Shown piece by piece: positions 34,754 to 46,372 of a stretch of 64,000 bases of DNA. Both the position numbers and the translations under genes were made by a program. Origin of the DNA: Maratus speciosus (lineage: Eukaryota; Arthropoda; Arachnida; Araneae; Salticidae); assembly GCA_963932465.1 (NCBI GenBank), contig OZ010791.1, positions 158,094,012 to 158,158,011 on the forward strand. Direction: 5' to 3'. Position 1 is the stretch's first letter. Every line of letters starts with the position of its first letter. The notes under the pieces are model-generated. The model was not told where the DNA came from, ran no database searches, and saw nothing but the letters and a program-made list of their open reading frames with translations.

Positions 34754-35474
34754 TGTTTCTGCACAAACATTTAAGCGAATAACTCATCATCAAATGTCAT
34801 AATTTCAACGAGTTATGTTTAGATAAACAATCAATCAATCGTAGATCATGTTAGAAATATAAACATTCCACAACTTTATCATCCGTTTGTGAGATAACTG
34901 TTTGTGAATTTTCTTTTATTAATTATAGCAATTTTGAAACTATAAATCATATAAAGTACTTTTCTACTTAGACATTTTCTCAGTTGCTTATAATAACTTA
35001 TGATTTAATATCTATCAAGATACTTTTCTACTAAGAAATTATCTTTATTGCTATGAACTATTTGTAAAATATACATTTCTTCTAAATAATTGCTGATATT
35101 TAGGAAAGTCATATCTCATGTTTAAATATTTAATTAAAGACATTATTTTTCATTTTCTTATTGAAATAACTTTGTTTATTACTATCAATAACACTGTCAA
35201 GGGCACTTCCTGGTTTTCAGTGCATTTACATTGGAAGAAGTAGTTAGAATTGAACCTTCAAACAATACGCACGCAGCAATTCTTCTGTAGCTGCGATATT
35301 TTAATTTCGCAACCGGGTAACCAAAAATCCGGTCCCTGTAAAACTGCAAGCACTCCTTCCTGTGCACCTGCATGAAATTGTACCTAATGGCATCATTCAA
35401 TATAATTTTATTTTAATCTCCAGTATACTTATTGACTGTTTTGACGCAATACACTCACAGTTTTCCGTACATCA
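34754..35474 (+). repeat. 3' LTR of the BEL/Pao element
   Basis: Matches the 5' LTR. Differences include an 8-base loss near 34992 and a small insertion ('gggtaaccaaaaat') near 35315. It ends ACATCA and is followed by 'aaattttttgg'. Confidence 0.9.
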
Positions 35475-35582
35475 AAATTTTTTGGTTTTCCTTTTTTTTC
35501 AAAGAAAATATTTTGAAACTTTGAATCAATTTATTTTGATACATGATGATTAGGACTAGGCTAAAATGAATATATATATGTA

Positions 35583-36165
35583 TGTTACCGTGAAAGACCG
35601 AAATTAAGGAATGTCGACTTTCACTAGTGAATGTCAACACGTACGAAATACGTCGGTGACAGACCGAATATATATTATATTCTTGTATATTAGGACCATC
35701 ACCAGAGAATGCCGACAAGCACAGATATGTTCTGGTGGTGGTCGAAAAGAGAAGCGGTGTTCAACAGATACAGTCTGCCGCCAAATTCAGTAAGCCGTGA
35801 TCATTTTTTTTTAATACATTAATTGAGAGTAAACGAGAAAACAATTTTTTTTTTCAAGAACAGTATTCTAAAATACTTTCTGAAGTGGTTTCTGCTAATG
35901 CAGCACACCTTCGAATAACAGACGATTAAAACATTTTTATGATTTAAAAATTAATGATCGCGCCTGAAATACTGAGAAGTAAATGCAAATTTCCGACATA
36001 TTCAATATCCACCATTAGTGCATGGTGAATGTCGACTTTTGCCGGTAAAAGTCAGAAATAAGGATATTTAGCAAATATTTCGGATGTACACCAAGCGACT
36101 ATGCGAATGTTGACATTCACCGGAGAAAGTCAACATTCACCTGATTTCGGTCTTTCACGGTAACA
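35583..36165. mobile_element. TGTTACCGTGAAAG TIR element, 583 bp
   Basis: It begins TGTTACCGTGAAAGACCGAA and ends with the complement of the same sequence. The arms hold repeated GTGAATGTCGAC / GTCGACATTCAC-like words: near 35610, 35630, 35705, 36023, 36108 and 36131. Nothing coding is present. The outer flanks are TATATATG and TATATAC, so the target duplication is unclear. The superfamily is unknown to me. Immediately next to it is the pogo-type element, separated by only six bases. Confidence 0.75.
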
Positions 36166-36171
36166 TATATA

Positions 36172-36837
36172 CAGTACAGCCCCGATTATCCGCGGGATTG
36201 GGTGGCAAGGACACCTCGGATAACAAAAATCGCGGATAACCCGAAAAAGACTGAAAATGGAGTGCAAACACGAACAAAAAAAGAAAATTCAACATAAAAA
36301 CTATGTTTTAGTGTAGAAAAAACATAATAAAACGTTTAAAATACATACATATGCACAATATGTCAGAAACCTTTGCTTTACGCCTAAATCACTAAAATAA
36401 AGAAATGTAAACAAGAAACAATGCCGTACATACTGTACAAAAAGAGGTGAATTCATCTTTTTTTAAAAATCAGTCTCTTGTTTTGGAAACACATTTTCTA
36501 TATTCTAAATTGTAAACCATTGTTTTCCTTTTAGTATAGAATAATTTTTATCTCAAAAGTGAAGTTATTCTTGATATGTTCTCCTGGAATTTATCATAAT
36601 AGTGTCATTTAATTGTAAAATATTTTAATTGCTGTGCTTACGTTTGGTTAATAAAATCAAGAAAGGAAATCAAAACTTTATATCTGATATTTCAAACATG
36701 GCAACCGAATCTAGAAATATTCTTCTATGACTTTCAAATACATTGATTTTTCTGTTTATATTTAATAGTAGAGCTTATTGTATTTTCCTTGCTGTTGACT
36801 TGAATTAAAATGCTCGCGGATAATGGGGGCTTTACTG
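36172..36837. mobile_element. pogo/Tigger MITE, 666 bp, TA target
   Basis: CAGTACAGCCCCGATTATCC at the left and the complement of CAGTAAAGCCCCCATTATCC at the right, with TA on both sides (36170-36171, 36838-36839). These are textbook pogo/Tigger ends. Near the left end 'tcggataacaaaaatcgcggataaccc' repeats the GGATAA core. There is no transposase inside. Confidence 0.85.
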
Positions 36838-36839
36838 TA

Positions 36840-37341
36840 TATTGGAATTCACTAACACTTTAATAATAATGAGATAAATATCTTTGAGTAGACCACTACA
36901 GGTGCGTTTCCCTTAAATATGGTCAGATTTCCAAGAAATTGATGTATGTTATTGGGGTTTACTATGCGGGGCTGCTACAGGCGACTATTTTTTAATTCTA
37001 TTTTGCACCACTTTTTCAAAACAAAAGTCTTTTAAACATGCTTTGACAATATTTGCAAGAGAAATATTCTAAAAAATGTATAATTTAAAAATAGTGGATC
37101 TAACAGAATATAAAAATGGTCGCGTGTTGCAGCCCTGATTATGATATATTCGGTATGGAAAATAAAGTGCGCTACATTTTTGGTTCGTTTACAGGGACAT
37201 TCAAAAGAAATCTGTTGCATTATGGTTTATAAGGAAAAATCGTTTGCGATGTATTTTAATGATATTACGCTACTTTAAACATATTGAAATTGATATATAT
37301 CACTAGGGTATACTACAAGGTGCTTTCTGTAGAATATGGTG
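36840..37341. repeat. Degenerate tandem sequence, first part
   Basis: Contains 'tatgcggggctgctacagg' (~36964) and 'gtttacagggacattcaaaa' (~37190), which resemble segments at 38500-38830 ('tttgcagggacgcagaaaag', 'gataaagggctgtaca', 'catacggggctgtaga'). This suggests a decayed tandem repeat that the 37344-38478 element split. No gene. Confidence 0.4.
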
Positions 37342-37343
37342 TA

Positions 37344-38478
37344 CAGCCGTGGAAAAAAAGTAAACACCCCTACTAACTCTGCAATTAATTATAATAGGAG
37401 AAAGTTACTGGTACCAATCGATTGGAAACAAAGTCTACTTTAAAATTATTTACATAAAATTTGCTTAGAGGAGCATCTACAAATCAAAACCAAACCAAAC
37501 TGTTTTTTTCAATATCAACAACCAATTTTGACAATATATTTTAAATATTCGGTTGAAACTCGGTCTAGAAACGAAATTTCTAGCCATTTGAATGAGAAAT
37601 TTTTGAATTATAAACATTCAAAATTTAGAACTTCTAATGTAAAAGTACATTTTCATATTTTTATTAATATCTCCTGAAATTATAATCCTAATATGATAAT
37701 TTTGTGTGTGTTTATAGTACTAAAAAACCCAAACGTTGAATTGAACGTTGAAACATTGAATTTGTAATTTAAAAAATTTTATAATATGAATTATGAATTA
37801 TGAAATTAATATTCGAAAGAAATATGAATTGCAGCATATAGTTTTTTTTTATATATATTTATATTTATTAAGTCCTGCTTTATGCGAATTCTCAATTTCA
37901 ATTTTTTCTTTCAAGTATTTTTTGAATTATTATTAAAAAACTCAAAATGATGGTTTAAGAGGCTGTCTATGATGTGCAAAAAAGCATAATTTGAAAAAAA
38001 AAATATTTTTTTGGTCATTTTATTGAAATATTTAGGCTGGCAATAGTCGAAACATATTAAGCGAGTGAAATGGTCATACTGGCAAGAAATAATACATTAA
38101 TAGATGCGACATAGTCATTCTGCAGTATTCCAACAATCGAGTACCGAATTTCAATTTGGATACAGCCCCTAAAATGGGCTCAATTTAAAATAATTAATTT
38201 CTCGGAAACTAATCGTACGAATTTAATCAAAATTTGGATTTAGGTTAATTGAAGGGTGTAAAATTTATTTATAGTATAAACTTGGATATTGCTATTGGAA
38301 AAACAAAGTTCAGGTTCGTTTGGATATGTAGTCTCTCACCCCCCCCCCCCCCCAAGCAAATTTTATATACCTAATTTAAAAGTCGACTTTACTTCCACTC
38401 GTTTGGTACTTGTATAACTTTCTTCTAAGATAATTTGTTGCAGAATTAGCGGGAGTGTTAATTTTTTTTCCACGACTG
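37344..38478. mobile_element. Tc1/mariner-type TIR element A, 1.1 kb
   Basis: Ends CAGCCGTGGAAAAAAAGTAA and the complement of CAGTCGTGGAAAAAAAATTA, with TA duplications at 37342-37343 and 38479-38480. The inverted arms extend about 130-150 bases ('aactctgcaa', 'ttactggtacca', 'aaatttgctta'). A poly-C run lies at 38339-38353. There is no transposase ORF. The 44041-45107 element is the same family. Confidence 0.8.
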
Positions 38479-38480
38479 TA

Positions 38481-39177
38481 CATAGAATTTATTGTTTATT
38501 TGCAGGGACGCAGAAAAGAATTTGGTTACAGTACTGTATATAAACAATAATTTCTGGAAGTTCGTTTTCAGTTGTGGCAAGCGTTTTTAAGTTTAACTAT
38601 TTTTTTTTTCAATATTACTTTGTGTGTATAAATTTTATAGATCAGATAAAGGGCTGTACAAAAGTTCCCAAGTAAATTTCCATTTATTGCAGGAAACTAC
38701 TGAATGATATTTTCAACAGTAATTGACATTTAACTTAACTAACTTTAAGCATATTATGTAGTATACATACAATCTATAGATCACATACGGGGCTGTAGAA
38801 AAAAATTCGGATATTCTTCCGACTATTGGTGGTAATAGACGAAATTGTTTTTGAAACGCATTATGTGTTTTCCAAGTTGTTTATTTCACTGTAAAAAAAT
38901 TTCAGAAATGTCTCTAAAAGTATCAAGGCATATGATGCACGATATTAACGCATAGGTTTCTGATTTGAGCAGAAAAATGTTTCGGTTTCATTCCACTGCG
39001 GTAAATATACCCAAGAATTCGGAAAGGCTTCTGATGGTTTCAGAAAGTGAAAATAGCTATGATGTATCCGATGGTATCCGTAATGTTCCTGTTAAAATAC
39101 TAAACTATGGTAATAATTTTTTAGTGAGTACCTTAATAAAGTATGAAGTTTTGTTACAGTATTCTGTTCTTGTTACC
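38481..39177. repeat. Degenerate tandem sequence, second part
   Basis: Two loose copies of 'gat.a..ta.ggggctgta.aaaa' at 38643 and 38780, about 137 bases apart. No other feature is evident. The ORF at 38965-39270 runs into the following repeat and is unsupported. Confidence 0.4.
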
Positions 39178-40479
39178 CGACTGAAAAGAAGGGTTATGTG
39201 TTTCACGCGTATCTGTGTATGTGGATTTCTTTATACCCTCGAAACATCTAAACGGCTGGATGGATTTTAATGAATGGGGTCTCTATCGATTCGCCTTAAC
39301 CGTCCGATGGTTATAGGCTAGGTTTTGTTTTTATAAATTCAAAATGGCAGCCGTAAAATACAAAATGGTAGTAGAGACGAAAAAAAAATGTATGCACCCT
39401 AATGAGGGGCATATCATTGGATAGGTCTTCCAAAATGAAGACGACGTTTCACTGACTATTTTACAGTCAGAAGCTCCGTCAAAATATTATACAACCTGGA
39501 AGTTGTGTAGGTAGGATCTCTAGCTTTTCTGCAACTCTAACCATCATAGACATCTATAGACCTCATCAAAACAGTGTTTATAGATAGGAAATAACAATTA
39601 AACACAACTTAAAAGTCATCAATGCAAGTAAATAAAAAAATAGGTTATATAAATAAGTAATATAAAAAAATACTTTAAGTCAATTCCTACTTAGATCAAT
39701 AAAAGAATTTTTTTTCCTCCCATTCTTCTTTCCTCTTGGCGCTTAAAATGCCTTGATCAAGAAGAGGGCTTTCTGGATTATCGAAAATTAATTAATTTAA
39801 TTTAATTAATGAATTAATATTTGAAAAAAAACTGGATTAACATCAAGTGTCATCCACTACACGTTAAAAAAAATTATTTGAGCTTGATTGGATAAGTATT
39901 TTACTAAAGATTGAAAATTTGAACAATATATAGCGGAAAAGGTCCAAATACCGGCTAGGGTCCAAATACCGGCTACTAGGTGTTCTGAGAACTGAGTGCA
40001 GCGCAGCCTAGCCGTGATGGGCAGAGTTTGTCGCTTTAACTGAGAGAAGAAAGTTACGAAAAGTACGTCACTGAAGTCTCTCTCATTTACAAATAGTAAA
40101 TACAAAAGTGTCGAATCGACGTAATCTGGTACGCCAAAAGTTTTTCACATGTGTGTTTCTCATTTTTTTTTTTTTTTAAATATACTGATCGTATATTGGC
40201 TTGAATTGTTGATGAAGTTATTTTCTAGACATATTTAACTCTCAATTGCCATGCGCACATTATTGGTATTTTATTAATATGAATGAGTAATACCGGTTTT
40301 TGACTTAAGCATAGCAGTGGTCCGAATACCGGCTACCTAGAATGGTCTAAATACCGGCAAGCCGGTATTTGGAACTTTCTCGGTTGCTCTACTTGAAGGG
40401 GAGGAAAATAAATTAATTTAAATAGTTCCATAATTAATAAATTATTTAAATGGTTCAAAAATAGTTCCAGTCCCATTTC

Positions 40480-41170
40480 GCAATATGAAAAAAGCAACTG
40501 TGGCCATAATTCTTCAGGACCGACACTGGTTACCGGATCACTTCCCGAAAAAGATCTGTTGGATGTTGGATACTCCAAAATTGCCTATAATAAATGTGAA
40601 GAGAAAGAAAAGAAAATGACGGAGTAACCAGGCGAAAGAGGCAGAAATTGGATTTTAACCCTCTCGCTGCGCAACCCGAGATGTCCTGGAGCAACGTAAA
40701 AGTAGCAAAATTTGCACACCCCGAGATTTCCTCGGGAATGCAATTTAATTAATCAGTCTAATTAACCCTCCTTGATTATAACCACCAGCTATTTTTATTG
40801 TAATTTTTGCCTTATTTAATCGGTGCATTTTCCCGATTAAATTAGACAAAAATTTTTGTTTTGAAAAACAGGTGACAAACGAATAAAAATTCTTAAAAGA
40901 CGCTCGGCGCGAAGGGGTTAAATACGCAATTTTTGAAGCTATTTTGATAAAACAATTACGCAGCGAGAGTGTTAAAAAAGTGAAAAGGGAAAATATCCAA
41001 CTGAGGAAGATGATGCAATTTGTGTCTTCTGCATGGGTGCCTTCTCTGTGGACAAGAATGGGGGAGGGGATTCTGGGTTCAGTGTTAACAATGCGATATG
41101 TGGGCTGATAGGGACTGCACCGACGCAGAGAGCGATATTATGTTTGTGATTTTTTTCGGATAAAATAATT
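40480..41170 (+). pseudogene. Tigger/pogo-like transposase C-terminal fragment
   Basis: Before the nested MITE one plus frame reads SGPTLVTGSLPEKDLLDVGY, recalling the 'LT.TPEK' segment of arthropod Tigger-like transposases. After the MITE it resumes with EEDDAICVFCMGAFS, and a shifted frame gives GFWVQC, a stop, QCDMWADRDCTDAESD. That is the C-terminal cysteine finger (CxxC ... WxxC..C..W.H..C) seen in those proteins, with the usual His changed to Asp. The catalytic DDE part is absent. Stops and frame shifts show it is dead. Confidence 0.65.
40655..40975. mobile_element. TTAA MITE nested in the transposase fragment, 321 bp
   Basis: TTAACCCTCTCGCTGCGCAA at the left and the complement of TTAACACTCTCGCTGCGTAA at the right, an inverted repeat bounded by TTAA. 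It cuts the Tigger-like coding sequence, so it is the youngest of three nested layers here (repeat, 39936-41652 element, this MITE). Confidence 0.85.
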
Positions 41171-42689
41171 CTCATTTCAATCAGCAACCTTTTTTTTTTG
41201 TTTGTTTTACACGTTAAAAAACAAAACTAGAAACGTAATGGGAAGAAAACTGTGAGAGATAGTCGTAAAGAATTTTATAATTTTGACAAAAATACTTGTT
41301 TATTAAAAAATGCGTATTTTTCGGTGCATAAGAAATGTTATTAATCAATACAATTTATTAAAATAATATTCTTATTGTTTAATAATTGTCATTAGCTCTA
41401 TTTGTGTGATCTTTTGGAAAAAAACTTAGGTAGCCGGTATTTAGACCCCATTTTAAAAACTCAAAATTTGAAAACTTTCGGAAATTTGCTTCTTATAAAC
41501 AGAAAACGCCTTTTAAACTGATTTTCTTTTCTCTAAACAGGTGAAAGACGTGTCAAGGTACCCTGCTTTCACTTTTTTAATTTATTAATTTTGAAAATTG
41601 TATGATCTAGATTGAAAACAAAAGTGGTAGCCGGTATTTGGACCTTTTCCTTTATATAGCGAGAGTGTGAGCTAATAGTAGGAATTAAAAAAATAGTTTC
41701 ACACTGAGGAGAAATAATTAATTAGTTTGCTTTTTACGCAGTCGGGTTTTTTGAATTTCTAAATTTAATTGTTTATTTTAAATTTATATTCAATTGTTAT
41801 ACTATCGCACACTAAAATGTACAGTTTAAGAAAAAAAAAAAAAAAAAAGAGAACTTCTTATAAATTTCAATCAGCAAATTACTCCAGAAGTAAACGGAAA
41901 TACCACCGACTGGAAATTAAATCTTCTTGCAATTTATGATAAAAAATAAAATAAGCTTAGAGGATAATCTTCATACTGAAATTGTACAAAATACCTGGTA
42001 TTTTCTATACGAACACTTGATTTTGGCCGTCATATTTGGGTTTTTTATGTACACTTTACCTTAGGATTCCAAACGGGAAGTCATTTGGTCATGTAGTTTA
42101 GGCATTACGAAGGTTTAACTCCTAATGTTGAAAACACTTGTATAATCATTGCAAAATGGATAGCAATAAAGATGATTTTTCAAGTATAACTCAAAAACTA
42201 TTTGGAGAGATGAGTTGGATTGGTATATTTAAAACTTTTAGAAATCGATTTCTGTGAAAACATTCATAGGTTACAATCTCTCTCTATATTTTTTTAAATT
42301 GTACTCTATGAACTTTTTAAATAAAAATAGATTTCTAGAAGCTGCAGATATGCAAATCCAAAATTACACCTCATTCCATCAAGTAAGTATTAGATCCACC
42401 CAGTGAATAATTCAGTGTATTATATAATTTTATAGCCCTTCAAATCATTCTATAGAATAATTTAGATTTGTTGAAAAAATGTATAGTCGGAAAAAGAATT
42501 TCAGCTATTGAAATTTTACTACTAAATGTACACCTGATTATTTTTACTGTATGGACATTCCCTCTTACTAAAATTACTAATTCTGTGTTTTATATAATCT
42601 GCTTAGGGCTTCAAATTATTTAATTCGAAAAAGCTTTAAAGTGCGAGGAATAATTTCAGCTATTCAATCTCACAAGTTAAATGCAATTA

Positions 42690-43060
42690 TTAGGTTGAGC
42701 AAAAAGTTCTGGGAAATTTTTAATCTAATAGTCACCAGAATTTGTATCGTATATAGTACTAGTGGTATATCTATAAGAGTTCAGGAATCTGATTATGGCC
42801 TCCTTCGATGAATTCAACACTTTTTCAAAGGCCGTCGATTTGAATCCTTTAACGATGTTGAAGAAGCATGTCAAGAATTTTTCAACTCCAAGGAGCCTCC
42901 ATAGTACTTCCAGCAAATCCGGAATCTGTCAGAACGATGACAAAAAGTCGTTGACTATGATGGTCTCTACTTTAAAGAATAGTCCTTGTTGCTTTTGTTG
43001 TTAATTTGCGCATAACAACTCAACTTTCATAAATTTCCCAGAACTTTTTGCTCAGCCTGA
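42690..43060 (+). mobile_element. Internally deleted mariner, 371 bp
   Basis: TTAGGTTGAGCAAAAAGTTC at the left and the complement of TCAGGCTGAGCAAAAAGTTC at the right, with TA on both sides (42688-42689, 43061-43062). The middle still resembles the end of a mariner transposase gene ('gattatggcctccttcgatg', 'ttcaaaggccgtcgattt') with many stops. The 60642-61198 element is a longer member with the same left part. Confidence 0.9.
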
Positions 43061-43178
43061 TAAAGTTCTTTATTGGAAATTAAAATAATTGTTCTGTATG
43101 CTATATTATAAATTTTATTAATAATTAATGAATCTGTACATTAAATAAGTTACTGTACTCATTTTGCCTCATATACTG

Positions 43179-43447
43179 TATATGAGGACAAGAGTTTCAA
43201 AACTCCCCTAATCCAGGAAAGAAAATTTTTGTACGCCAAGTTTTGTTCTCAGATTCCTGGTATATAAGGGGAGTTTTAAAAGTAAATCAATATTTTACAA
43301 TGCCAGAAACACACGCTAAAACTAGTTTTGTTTCAGATTGTAGTGTTTTTTCGGCGCAGGTTTTCTAACCGAATAGATGAATAGAGAAAACACGATTTTT
43401 TTTTTTTTCTTTGATAAAGCTGGTTTTGAAATTCCCGTCCTCATATA
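43179..43447. mobile_element. MITE with TATATGAGGAC ends, ~269 bp
   Basis: TATATGAGGACAAGAGTTTC at the left and the complement of TATATGAGGACGGGAATTTC at the right. An inner inverted pair (AAAACTCCCC ... GGGGAGTTTT) sits inside. No ORF. It interrupts the ~510-bp repeat background. Confidence 0.65.
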
Positions 43448-44038
43448 TAAAAAGAACTATTTCAATGATGTCCTCAAATTATTCGATATAATAGTTTCAA
43501 TTCGTAAAAGTTTATTTTTGGAATAAATTATTTTAGCTATTCTTATTTATAATCTAAATACAATTAAAATTATTCCTTTATCCCATTTGTGCCTGAATTT
43601 TTGTTTTCTCAAATTTGTTGGTGAAATCACTTTAAAATGTTGCAAAATGAACTGGAAATATACTAAAAAAATTACGCTAAACTTTTTTTTCGTACTTATT
43701 TGATAAAATGCAAACGTACTAAATATAGGAATATGCATAATATTTGTAATAGTATAATATACATAATTATATGTTTTGTCAAAATTTGTATAAAATAAGC
43801 TTTTAAATTGTATATTATATACCATAATTAGTATTTTTATGAGCTACTAAAGATATTTATTTTTTACAGAGACTAATAACATTATAATTATTATTAATAA
43901 TAATCTAAGAATAATAGTATTTAGGGCTTAAAAGCAATTTGTTTCTTAATCATCTTCAAAAGGATATTACATAAATAACTGTCCCCTAATTGGCTAATAA
44001 AAATATGTACCCATGCGTGCCCGGTGCCTTATATTATG
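43448..44038. other. AT-rich, fragments of the ~510-bp repeat
   Basis: 'aattattttagctattc' and 'aatctaaatacaattaaaatt' at 43523-43570 resemble the repeat landmarks. The rest is AT-rich. The 92-codon minus ORF at 43547-43825 has no recognisable features and is probably chance. Confidence 0.45.
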
Positions 44039-44040
44039 TA

Positions 44041-45107
44041 CAATCGTGGGAAAAAAATAAACACTCCCTACTAACTCCTCAACAAATTATCGTAGAAGAA
44101 AGTTACTGGTACCGAACGATTGAAAATAAAATCTGCTTTTAAATGATGTATATAAAATTTGCTTAGGAGGGCTAATGTATATTAAAATGAACCCAAACAT
44201 ATTTTTTTTCAAAGGCAATACCCACTTTTAACAAGATATTTCAAATCTTCGGTTCAAACTATGCGTAGACACCAAATTTCAATACATTTGAATGATAAGT
44301 TTTTGAATTATAAACATTCAAATTTTAGTGTTTCTAACGTTAAATTACATTTTCATATTTTCATTAATATCTCCTGAAATTAGACTCCTAATGTGCTAAT
44401 TTTTTTGTATAGCAATAATACTAAAATACCCAAACAAATACGTTGAATTTGCAATTTTTATAATTTTATGATATGAATTATGAATTAAGAAATTAATATT
44501 CAGAAAAATTATGAATTGCAACCTACAATTTTTTTGACGAATTAAGATTTATTAAGTCCTGCTTTATGCAAATCCAAAATTTCGGATTTTTCTTCCAAGT
44601 AATTTTGAAATGATGCTTAAAAACGGCAAAATGATGGTTTAAGTCTATGATAGAAGTGACTAAGTATTTTGAAATTTCTTATGCTATCCTGTAATCTAGC
44701 AGTATTCAATGACTGCTTGAGTGGCGCTTAAGATGCCTTGATCAAAAAAGGGGGCTCCTTCAGTCAACAATCGAGTACCGAACTACAATTTAGATATAGC
44801 CCCTAAAATACACTCGTTTTAAAATAATTAATTTCTCGGAAACTTATCGTACGAATTGCATTAAAATGTGTTTTTAGGCAAATTGAAGGATGAAAAGTTC
44901 AGTTATGCTGTCAGAATTGCGTACTACTATTGAAAAAAAAGTTATGGTTCGTTTTAATATGTAAATGGCCTTCTAAGCAAATTTTATATACATCATTTAA
45001 AAGTAGACTTTATTACCAATCATGCAGTACCAGTAACTTTCTCCTACGATAATTTTTTGCAGAGTTAGTAAGGGGTGTTTACTTTTTTTTCCCTTCTTCC
45101 ACGACTG
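44041..45107. mobile_element. Tc1/mariner-type TIR element B, 1.07 kb
   Basis: Starts CAATCGTGGGAAAAAAATAA after TA and ends with the complement of CAGTCGTGGAAGAAGGG. Internal sequence parallels element A (37344-38478) over its length, for instance 'aaagttactggtacc', 'aaaatttgcttag' and the 'tatgaattatgaatta' block. A small fragment of the 16.4/39-kb repeat ('tgagtggcgcttaagatgcc') lies inside at ~44715. No transposase. Confidence 0.8.
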
Positions 45108-45505
45108 AACGTTACAAAAATTTGTAAAAAATGGGTTTGAACATATAACTTCACAATTAAAAAAATACGCATTTCAAAAAAGTCTACAAGCTAAGATTAT
45201 GACTTATTTATTTGGATCTCTAGTAGAAAAAACACAAGTAAACATACTTTTTACATTTAGCCATCTTGAAAAATGAAAAATCTATAAACTCCGAAAAAAG
45301 TCTTCATTTAAGCAAATTAATATCATCTGATGCTGTTAACTTTCGGTAACAGATAAAGACATTTATAGATAATTATTTCATACATTTTCATGTTATAAAT
45401 CAGAAGAAAATTATACAAATTTATTAAAATTCGAAGCGTTCTATTTTTTGGAACTTTTCGAATTTTAATGAATTTTAGTGTACATCGAATTAAATTGAAT
45501 TTTAT
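45108..45505. other. No gene seen
   Basis: AT-rich. One small hairpin (TGTTAACTTTCGGTAACA, 45335-45352). No supported ORF. Confidence 0.45.
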
Positions 45506-46338
45506 GTACATTTAATTCAATTTTTTACTAACAATTAATGATTGCGCAATTTTTTTTCTTCAGAATAATTACAATTATCTTTTATTATTTATTTACTTGA
45601 TATTTCACTGAACAAGTCTCTCGTAGTCACATTCAGTAATAATAATCATGCTCCATAAAATTTCCATTTTAGTTGAAAATTACAGGTTATTTAATTTCAA
45701 CGTCACAGAATGAGTCATTCACTAGTTATCTAAAATCGTTAAGCAATTACTAATGCGTTTTCGTGATATGTTTGACGTTAATACTTTAAAGGGGTATGAC
45801 ATTAATGTCGGAAAAAGCGTTAAATTACCTCCCTAGCTTGTTTATCTTAATCACTTTTCAGCAAGGTAATATATATCCGATGCTAAGTTTGCGTTTATTG
45901 GTAAAGTTTATTATTGATTGAAAGACCTTAAACTATTTAATTTTACAAGATAAATGTGACAGTAAATTTCTAGTTAAAATGAAAGAAATAAAAGAATGTT
46001 TTTTAAAAGAGAATATTAATACCAGTTAGATGACTAAAGTCATTAAGTAATTAGTTATGCTATCATGATATTTTCGGCGTTTTTAATTTAGAGAAGGATG
46101 ATAAATATGCAAAAATAAATGCGTTGACTTTGACCTTTTATCTACCACTTATAAGTACCATTAAAATAGCTTGCTATAAAATTCCTTTAATACATATATT
46201 AGTAGTAATACAGTTTAGAATGAGTTATAGACGCATTACTTTATCTTGTTCCAGAAGCATTATTGGTCACACAAAACAAAAATATTTTTAAAAGGATGTT
46301 TTTATTTGCCTTTGCATCTTTTCAGATTTCTTGGCATT

Positions 46339-46372
46339 GTGGTGGTGGTGGGGGGGGGGGGGGGGGGAGGGG
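46339..46372 (+). repeat. G-rich simple repeat
   Basis: (GGT)n running into about 19 consecutive G residues. Two overlapping ORFs (46246, 46263) with polyglycine are artefacts of it. Confidence 0.85.

Larger units (their letters stand above)
28574..35474 (+). mobile_element. BEL/Pao LTR retrotransposon, complete but dead
   Basis: Two ~720-bp direct repeats starting TGTTTCTGCACAAACATT and ending TTTTCCGTACATCA enclose gag and pol in the order gag, protease, reverse transcriptase, RNase H, integrase. A G-run polypurine tract (34739-34751) precedes the 3' LTR, and a TTTTGGAGGCACG primer-binding candidate follows the 5' LTR. The protein signatures place it in BEL/Pao. The LTRs differ by roughly twenty substitutions plus a few indels by eye, so the insertion is not recent. 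At least eight stops or frameshifts disable it. I could not find a target duplication: GTAAA precedes and AAATT follows. Confidence 0.95.
39936..41652. mobile_element. TIR element with seven CCGGTATTTGGACC motifs
   Basis: The ends are GAAAAGGTCCAAATACCGGC and the complement, bounded by TATATAGCG on both sides (39927-39935, 41653-41661), a 9-bp duplication whose exact limits are fuzzy by 1-3 bases. The motif GGTCCAAATACCGGCTA occurs as + copies at 39940, 39959, 40319 and 40346, and as - copies at about 40362, 41429 and 41628. A Tigger-type transposase tail lies inside and is itself split by a TTAA MITE. The duplication length fits hAT or P-like insertion better than Tigger (TA), so the protein and the ends disagree. 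Confidence 0.75.
39178..42400 (-). repeat. Dispersed repeat, right (inverted) copy, split by a 1.7-kb insertion
   Basis: Reverse complement of 16400-17762. It reads inward from 'gactgaaaagaagggttatg' (39181) to 'aacaatatatagcg' (39935), is interrupted by the 39936-41652 element, and resumes 'tatatagcgagagtgtgagc' with 'cgcagtcgggttttttg' (41735). The match continues to about 42300. The uninterrupted 16.9-kb copy shows what the site was like before insertion. Confidence 0.8.

Noticed and set aside
28569..35478. Target-site duplication of the LTR element
   Set aside because: The bases flanking the two LTRs (GTAAA and AAATT) do not match, so none is claimed.
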